From NCBI GenBank assembly GCA_002341815.1, contig DDOT01000155.1:779-5887 (forward strand): DNA of 5,109 bases, in the 5' to 3' direction. Position 1 is the stretch's first letter, and each line of letters begins with the position of its first letter. This DNA is from Thiobacillus sp. UBA2487. GTDB taxonomy: Bacteria; Pseudomonadota; Gammaproteobacteria; Burkholderiales; Sulfuriferulaceae. A program made the position numbers and the translations under genes. Positions 1 to 5,109 of this stretch are shown piece by piece. The notes beneath the pieces are model-generated. The model ran no database searches and was not told the origin of the DNA. It saw only the letters and a list, made by a program, of their open reading frames with translations.

Positions 1-68
1 AGCGAACATGAACATTATTCCGACGTCGGCGGCAAATCCGGCGGACAATTCCTCATCGCGTGGAAGGG

Positions 69-239
69 ATGCAAAACATTCCAACTGCGGTGTGGATTGA
101 TCGGGTAGAGAATGCCATGACGTGGCTAACGCTCTATGACGACTTGCGCGACAACCGCATTCGTAACAACCTGCGCTTGGAGCAAGAACACATCAGCTTT
201 GGCTGGATGATGCAGCGCCTCGCAACAATTGCAGAATAG
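69..239 (+). other. Unidentified short open frame at the left edge
   Basis: A plus-strand frame of 56 codons begins MQNIPTAVWIDRVENAM and ends with TAG inside the convergent 3' end of the merR-like gene (47-nt overlap). The frame is open upstream to position 12, after a TGA at 9-11. A different plus frame (1-105) also reads plausibly, as SEHEHYSDVGGKSGGQFLIA, so a frame change around positions 60-69 could join two parts of one broken gene. No proper ribosome-binding site exists: GGAAGGG touches the ATG. The minus strand is open here too, continuing the merR frame past its stop, so open frames in this stretch are weak evidence. The string PTAVWIDR faintly recalls bacterial GH6 cellulases, but this is a short resemblance from memory. 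The product is unknown, and it may well not be a gene. Confidence 0.2.
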
Positions 240-582
240 CGGTCAACTCATCTCGCATCGCTGCCGCACGCAAGCCCTTGTCGGGTGGTGCAATTGACAC
301 CGGCGTTTCGGCTGTCTCTTCCAATTGCATGCGGGCACCACTGATGGTGAACCCCTGCTCGTACAACAATTCGCGAATGCGACGGATCAACAGCACCTCA
401 TGGTGCTGATAATACCGTCGATTGCCACGCCGTTTGACCGGTTTAAGCTGAGCGAATTCTTGTTCCCAATAGCGCAATACATGCGGCTTGACAGCGCACA
501 ACTCACCCACTTCACCAATGGTAAAGTAACGTTTGGCCGGTATCAGCGGCAGATCAGACGTTGACGCTTGCGTCACGGTCAT
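193..582 (-). CDS. MerR-family transcriptional regulator
   Basis: A 129-residue protein with an N-terminal MerR-type winged helix. The helix-turn-helix is [25 protein letters not shown] at about 19-43 (quoted here in parts: [12 protein letters not shown], then [13 protein letters not shown]). The wing is [11 protein letters not shown] at about 48-58, followed by [25 protein letters not shown]. The C-terminal tail (about 90-129) is short and Ala/Ser/Gln-rich, with no cysteine cluster for metal binding and no obvious ligand domain. Cys29 is the only cysteine. This protein is the well-conserved MerR-like neighbour of ihfA in beta- and many gammaproteobacteria; its target and signal are not known to me. 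It starts inside ihfA in another frame (29-nt overlap), without a strong ribosome-binding site, which suggests translational coupling. No terminator is visible after its stop. Confidence 0.93.
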   Translation of the reverse strand: MTVTQASTSDLPLIPAKRYFTIGEVGELCAVKPHVLRYWEQEFAQLKPVKRRGNRRYYQHHEVLLIRRIRELLYEQGFTISGARMQLEETAETPVSIAPPDKGLRAAAMRDELTAILQLLRGAASSSQS

Positions 583-865
583 AATGCGATTCTACCAACG
601 TCTTCAATTTGTTACTGGGATGAAACGTCACCACTCGGCGCGCTGAAATCGGCATATCTTCACCGGTTTTTGGATTGCGACCAGGACGTTGTGGTTTATC
701 ACGCAATTGAAAATTACCGAAACCAGACAATTTGACGGTATCGCCGGCTTCCAATGCATTGCGAATTTCTTCAAAAAACGCTTCTACCATTTCTTTGGCT
801 TCACGTTTGTTAAGACCCACCTCGGCAAACAATAGATCGGCCAGTTCAGCTTTGGTTAATGTCAT
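554..865 (-). CDS. ihfA: Integration host factor subunit alpha
   Basis: A 103-residue HU/IHF-family protein (E. coli IhfA has 99). With IhfB it forms the heterodimer that binds specific DNA sites and bends them sharply in transcription, recombination and replication. The N-terminal helices ([30 protein letters not shown]) form the dimer body. [13 protein letters not shown] at about 45-57 begins the sheet. The DNA-inserting arm is [19 protein letters not shown] at about 60-78, with the intercalating proline at position 65. The [16 protein letters not shown] form identifies IhfA and not HU or IhfB. Its GAGG ribosome-binding site (871-874) overlaps the pheT stop codon, with the ATG 5 nt beyond, so it is co-transcribed and probably coupled with pheT. 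Its 3' end overlaps the merR-like gene by 29 nt. Confidence 0.98.
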   Translation of the reverse strand: MTLTKAELADLLFAEVGLNKREAKEMVEAFFEEIRNALEAGDTVKLSGFGNFQLRDKPQRPGRNPKTGEDMPISARRVVTFHPSNKLKTLVESHYDRDASVNV

Positions 866-872
866 TTCTACC

Positions 873-3230
873 TCAAGAACGGAGTTGTGCGCCGAACTGC
901 TGCTGGAGCATTTCGGTCAATGAAGCCACAGCGGCTTCAACTTCTTCATCAGTCAGCGTTTTCTGATTGTCTTGCAACAAGACACGAAACGCAAGACTCT
1001 TTTTGTCTGCTGCAATATGTTGTCCGCGATAGCTGTCAAACACAGCAATATCGGTGACATAAGCCACATCAGCCGCCAGCATGGCGTCCAACAGGCTTTG
1101 CGCGCTGACGGATTGATCTATCACAATTGCCAGATCGCGCCTGACTTGCTGAAAGCGCGATATTTCACCACTGGTTGCCAGGGGATGGATTTGCACCATC
1201 GTCAGGTCAAGCTCAAACAGAACCGGCGCAGAGGGCAGACCATGCCGTTGCACGATAGCCGGATGCAAGGTACCTAGCCAACCAACCCGTTGACCCGCCA
1301 CCCACACTTGCGCGGTTTGCCCGGGATGCAAGGCCGGGTGTTCGGCGGCCCGCGTCACAATTGGCATCGGATGAAACAGCGCGGCCAAATCAGCTTTTAC
1401 ATCATAAAAATCCACATTTCGGGTCGATTCACCCCATTGCTCGGCTCGCACCGGACCAAACGCCAAACCACCCAAACGTTGGGGCTGGGTAAAACCATCT
1501 CCTTCACGCAAGAAGCAACGTCCGGTTTCGACAATCCGGACTTGCTCCTGACGACGATTCAGATTAGTGTGCAGTACATCCAAAAGTCCCCCCATCAAGG
1601 TAGAGCGCATGACCGCCATCTGACTGGCAATCGGATTTTGCAGGACAATCGGCGTATGCGTCGGCGAAAACTCGGCTTCCCACGTTGAATCGACAAAGCT
1701 GTAGGTGACGACCTCTTGATAATCTCGCGCAGCGAGCAGGCGCAACAACTGCGTTATCGGGCGACACGTTTCACGCACCGGCAACATTTGTGTCGGTGCA
1801 ATCGGTATTGTTGCCGGTACGCGCTCATAACCATACAAACGCGCCAATTCTTCAATCAGGTCGACTTCGCGCTCAATATCAAAGCGCCAGCTTGGCGGCG
1901 TTACCAGCCACGCATCGGTGTGTTCATCAATTCGCATGCCCAGCCGAATCAAATGCTCGCGTATCTGATCCGGCGTCATGCAAATACCCAGCACGCGTTC
2001 AATCCGCTCCAAACGTAAGCGCACTGGCGAACGTTGCGGTAACGTCGCTTGGAACTCAGACACAGGGCCGGCCTTACCGCCGCAAATGTCCAGCAACAAT
2101 TGTGTGGCATAAGCCAACACGGTGCCGGTTACGCCAAAATCAACACCTCGCTCAAACCGGTAGCCGGCATCGGTGTTCAATCCCAATCGGCGCGAACGCC
2201 CGGCAATTGCTGACGGGTGAAACCATGCGGACTCCAGCACAATCCGCGTGGTGGTTTGGCTGACTGCCGAAGCACTGCCGCCCATGATGCCTGCCAACGC
2301 CTGCGGGCCGGATTGATCTGCAATCACCAACAGGTCGGAAGACAAATCGACTGTCTGCCCGTTCAACAACAGCAAGCTTTCGTTGGCCGTCGCCATACGC
2401 ACTTGTATGCCACCGAACAGGCAATCCGCATCAAAGGCATGCAATGGCTGACCGGTTTCCAGCAATACATAGTTGGTAATGTCCACCACTGCACCCAGAC
2501 TGCGCAAGCCACTACGTTCCAAGCGCTGACGCATCCACAATGGTGTTTCAACCGCCGGATTCAACTGTTCAATCACGCGAGCGGCATAATATGGACAGGC
2601 ATCACTCGCCTGAACATCAATTGAGACAGTGGCATTGCTTTCCATCAGTACATGGACGCTCGGCAGCTCCTTGGCCTGTGTGCCGGTCATGGCCCCCACA
2701 TCGCGCGCAATACCGACGATACCCAAACAATCGCTGCGGTTGGGCGTCAATTTTAAGGTAAATGCATGGTCGTTCAGTTGCAAATAGTCGCGCAGATCCA
2801 TACCGATTGGTGCATCGGTCGGCAGCATCAACAAACCGTCGCTCCCTGCCGGCAATCCGAGCTCAGTTGCTGAACACAACATGCCAAACGATTCAATACC
2901 GCGCAGTTTGGCGGGCTTGATTTGCATACCTGGCAACTGCGCGCCTACCGTGGCACACGGTACGATGGCATCCAGGCATACATTCGGGGCACCGCACACA
3001 ATTTGCAGCAAACTGCCTGTGCCTGCATCAACCTGACACACGCGCAGCCGATCAGCTTGCGGGTGAGGCATCACCTCGCACACACGCGCCACCACCACGC
3101 CGCTAAAATCGGCCGCCACCGACGTGACCTGTTCAACTTCCAGACCTGCCATGGTTAACACGTGCGCCAGTTGCTCGGTATTCAGTACCGGATTGACATA
3201 GCTACGCAACCACTGTTCGGAAAATTTCAT
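873..3230 (-). CDS. pheT: Phenylalanyl-tRNA synthetase beta subunit
   Basis: A 785-residue protein, close to the 795 of E. coli PheT. It pairs with PheS and holds tRNA-binding and proofreading (editing of mis-charged Tyr-tRNA) functions. It starts [14 protein letters not shown], the normal N-terminus. Visible domains in order: EMAP-type tRNA-binding OB fold at about 39-150 ([21 protein letters not shown]); B3/B4 editing region at about 211-385 ([20 protein letters not shown] at 248-267, AGIMGG at 313-318, GYRFERGVD at 356-364); B5 at about 401-475; catalytic-like core to about 690 ([22 protein letters not shown]); FDX-ACB anticodon-binding domain at about 692-784 ([13 protein letters not shown]). 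No good ribosome-binding site precedes it (GGA only 2 nt from the ATG), which suggests translation coupled to pheS. No break or missing domain is seen. Confidence 0.98.
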   Translation of the reverse strand: MKFSEQWLRSYVNPVLNTEQLAHVLTMAGLEVEQVTSVAADFSGVVVARVCEVMPHPQADRLRVCQVDAGTGSLLQIVCGAPNVCLDAIVPCATVGAQLPGMQIKPAKLRGIESFGMLCSATELGLPAGSDGLLMLPTDAPIGMDLRDYLQLNDHAFTLKLTPNRSDCLGIVGIARDVGAMTGTQAKELPSVHVLMESNATVSIDVQASDACPYYAARVIEQLNPAVETPLWMRQRLERSGLRSLGAVVDITNYVLLETGQPLHAFDADCLFGGIQVRMATANESLLLLNGQTVDLSSDLLVIADQSGPQALAGIMGGSASAVSQTTTRIVLESAWFHPSAIAGRSRRLGLNTDAGYRFERGVDFGVTGTVLAYATQLLLDICGGKAGPVSEFQATLPQRSPVRLRLERIERVLGICMTPDQIREHLIRLGMRIDEHTDAWLVTPPSWRFDIEREVDLIEELARLYGYERVPATIPIAPTQMLPVRETCRPITQLLRLLAARDYQEVVTYSFVDSTWEAEFSPTHTPIVLQNPIASQMAVMRSTLMGGLLDVLHTNLNRRQEQVRIVETGRCFLREGDGFTQPQRLGGLAFGPVRAEQWGESTRNVDFYDVKADLAALFHPMPIVTRAAEHPALHPGQTAQVWVAGQRVGWLGTLHPAIVQRHGLPSAPVLFELDLTMVQIHPLATSGEISRFQQVRRDLAIVIDQSVSAQSLLDAMLAADVAYVTDIAVFDSYRGQHIAADKKSLAFRVLLQDNQKTLTDEEVEAAVASLTEMLQQQFGAQLRS

Positions 3231-3241
3231 GATCCAGGCCG

Positions 3242-4286
<1,045 letters not shown>

Positions 4287-4291
4287 TGTCA

Positions 4292-4314
4292 GCACCGGGG
4301 AACAACCCCGGCGC
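4292..4314 (-). other. GC-rich hairpin in the rplT-pheS gap
   Basis: On the minus strand GCGCCGGGG (4306-4314) pairs with CCCCGGTGC (4292-4300) around a TTGTT loop: nine pairs, one of them G-T. No T tract follows, so this is not an intrinsic terminator by itself. It lies 13 nt after the rplT stop and 5 nt before the stronger stem-loop upstream of pheS. Its 3' arm overlaps a GCTGAC (4288-4293) that could instead pair with GTCAGC at 4249-4254, so it may be a pause hairpin or part of a switch. The pairing is direct observation; the role is inference. Confidence 0.5.
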
Positions 4315-4326
4315 AGGTCGCAGGTA

Positions 4327-4689
4327 TTACCCTGCGGCGAGTCGAGCTTTGGCTTGTTCGGCCAATTGCGCAAATGCCGGTTTGTCGAATACGGCCAAAT
4401 CAGCCAGCACCTTACGGTCCAGCAAGATCTCGGCTTTCTTCAAACCATTCATAAATACGCTGTAGCGCAGCCCGCACTGACGAGCAGCAGCGTTGATACG
4501 CGCAATCCACAACGCACGGAACTGACGTTTGCGTTGACGGCGATCGCGATACGCGTATTGACCTGCCTTCATCACTGCTTGCTTGGCGATACGATAGACG
4601 TTTTTACGACGACCACGATAACCTTTGGCCATGTCCAACACTTTTTTGTGACGGGCATGGGCGATGACACCACGTTTAACTCTTGGCAT
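4327..4689 (-). CDS. rplT: 50S ribosomal protein L20 (bL20)
   Basis: A 120-residue basic protein, the usual length for bL20, which binds 23S rRNA early in large-subunit assembly and in E. coli represses its own operon. It opens [19 protein letters not shown] and has a long basic helical N-terminal half (to about residue 60, with [16 protein letters not shown] and [13 protein letters not shown]). A globular C-terminal half follows, with [10 protein letters not shown] at 61-70, [12 protein letters not shown] and VFDKPAF near 100-106. These choices of residue look betaproteobacterial rather than enterobacterial. A strong GAGGAG at 4698-4703 lies 8 nt before the ATG. The stop codon sits close to a run of inverted repeats that separates this gene from pheS by 101 nt, the widest gap between genes in the cluster. 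Confidence 0.98.
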   Translation of the reverse strand: MPRVKRGVIAHARHKKVLDMAKGYRGRRKNVYRIAKQAVMKAGQYAYRDRRQRKRQFRALWIARINAAARQCGLRYSVFMNGLKKAEILLDRKVLADLAVFDKPAFAQLAEQAKARLAAG

Positions 4690-4706
4690 AGTTTTATCTC
4701 CTCAAG

Positions 4707-4904
4707 TTATGCGTAAGGCATCATGGCGCGAACTGAACGCATGTTGGTGGCATCCACCAACAGGGTTCCACGCAACTGACGCTTGTTCTTGGTGGTTTTT
4801 TTGGTCAGGATGTGGCGTTTAAACGCTTGGCTACGCTTGATGCCACCACCTGCCAAAGCACGAAAGCGCTTGGCTGCGCCCGACTTGGTCTTCATTTTTG
4901 GCAT
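4707..4904 (-). CDS. rpmI: 50S ribosomal protein L35 (bL35)
   Basis: A 65-residue, very basic protein, the usual length for bL35. It starts [14 protein letters not shown], which is the family's typical N-terminus. It contains the family core [17 protein letters not shown] at about residues 30-46 and ends RAMMPYA, a common C-terminal form. bL35 is a small protein of the large ribosomal subunit. The start is well supported: GGAG at 4913-4916 lies 8 nt before the ATG. That same GGAG runs into a TAA (4910-4912) that would end any upstream reading frame. rplT begins 17 nt after its stop, so the two are almost certainly co-transcribed. In E. coli the pair is autoregulated by L20. No anomaly is seen. 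Confidence 0.98.
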   Translation of the reverse strand: MPKMKTKSGAAKRFRALAGGGIKRSQAFKRHILTKKTTKNKRQLRGTLLVDATNMRSVRAMMPYA

Positions 4905-5109
4905 TACATTTACTCCAGTTTGATAACGCCGGGCAGTTTCACTCTGAAACGTTTAGGAACCCGGTCATTACCGTACATGACGACAACATCACTTGTCTGT
5001 TGCCCATTTAGCCCGAACTGATCGGGATAAAATTCTTGCTTGCCTCTGACCAACGACCAGATGCAGACTGCTAACAACTTTTTTGTGTGCTTGATACACG
5101 TTAATCACG
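4905..5109 (-). other. Region upstream of rpmI; no recognisable infC end
   Basis: This 205-nt stretch precedes rpmI on the minus strand. In most proteobacteria infC (translation initiation factor IF-3) lies just upstream, and its product ends in a recognisable lysine-rich tail. None of the three minus-strand frames here shows that tail. One frame is open from just after a TGA at 5105-5107 to a TAA at 4910-4912 (64 codons). Its last 22 residues start at an ATG at 4976-4978 and end GVIKLE. I do not recognise this translation, and it has no convincing start or ribosome-binding site. Three small inverted repeats lie in the same stretch, which fits an untranslated leader at least as well as a gene. 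No convincing promoter was found. It may be a long infC-rpmI spacer, an unrelated gene end or an assembly junction. Confidence 0.4.
4929..4964 (-). promoter_or_regulatory. Candidate structured leader upstream of rpmI
   Basis: Read on the minus strand, GTTTCA (4945-4950 complement) and TGAAAC (4936-4941 complement) form a perfect 6-bp stem with a GAG loop. CCGGG (4960-4964) and CCCGG (4929-4933) can close an outer 5-bp stem around it, with an uneven internal loop. The structure ends 12 nt before the GGAG ribosome-binding site of rpmI. Two smaller hairpins lie further upstream: GACAA/TTGTC at 4982-4997 and CCCGA/TCGGG at 5012-5026. In Escherichia coli, L20 represses rpmI-rplT by binding RNA near the rpmI start, so a structured leader here could have a similar role. 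The structure is seen; the function is inference, and I did not identify the L20-binding motif itself. Confidence 0.35.

Noticed and set aside
1..192. Minus-strand frame stays open for 64 codons past the merR-like stop
   Set aside because: It follows an ordinary TGA at 193-195, the family's usual protein ends about there, and the translation (Cys/Arg-rich, no domain) looks like chance.
1290..2263. Several plus-strand frames of 100-157 codons opposite pheT
   Set aside because: All lie antisense to an intact pheT and read as low-plausibility His/Gln/Arg-rich protein; typical shadows of a real gene.
4320..4335. GCAGG/CCTGC inverted repeat over the rplT stop codon
   Set aside because: Only five pairs with a 6-nt loop and no T tract; may be a chance repeat (CCTGCG recurs nearby).
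4812..5021. Plus-strand 69-codon frame across the rpmI start
   Set aside because: It is antisense to the strongly conserved rpmI gene and has no ribosome-binding site or family resemblance; a shadow frame.
5031..5062. Promoter-like TTGGTC and TTTATC on the minus strand upstream of rpmI
   Set aside because: Each box matches only about three of six consensus positions; too weak to call.

Overview
The window carries a conserved translation and nucleoid operon, entirely on the minus strand. Reading from high to low coordinates it is rpmI (bL35), rplT (bL20), pheS, pheT, ihfA and a MerR-type regulator gene. This is the right-hand part of the widespread infC-rpmI-rplT-pheS-pheT-ihfA cluster. Every core protein is full length, intact and typical of its family. 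The L20 and L35 sequences, and a MerR-family gene directly after ihfA, look betaproteobacterial to me (a Burkholderiales or Nitrosomonadales type of organism). That assignment rests on remembered family resemblance, not on a search. Base composition is moderate, without an obvious compositional island over the core genes.

Layout: 4905-5109 is the region upstream of rpmI, where the 3' end of infC would often be expected but cannot be recognised. It holds several small inverted repeats and an open frame that ends inside the rpmI ribosome-binding site. rpmI (4707-4904) and rplT (4327-4689) follow with a 17-nt gap. The 101-nt rplT-pheS gap is the most informative non-coding part. It has a 9-bp GC-rich hairpin, then a 17-position stem-loop followed by TTTGTTTTT. 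That has the form of a rho-independent terminator or attenuator placed just before pheS, and a possible 14-residue leader ORF overlaps it. pheS (3242-4225) and pheT (873-3230) are 11 nt apart, pheT and ihfA (554-865) are 7 nt apart, and the merR-like gene (193-582) overlaps ihfA by 29 nt. Positions 1-192 hold no gene I can identify; a short plus-strand open frame runs convergently into the end of the merR-like gene.

How the genes work together: L35 and L20 are 50S ribosomal proteins. PheS and PheT form the heterotetrameric phenylalanyl-tRNA synthetase. IhfA is one half of the DNA-bending protein IHF. The MerR-like protein is a probable transcription factor of unknown target. The likely attenuator would let the cell adjust pheST (and downstream ihfA-merR) expression separately from the ribosomal protein genes.

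I see no mobile element, CRISPR array, defence system or other evidently new multi-gene system. The points worth a second look are the regulatory structures before pheS and before rpmI, and the unexplained sequence at both window edges.
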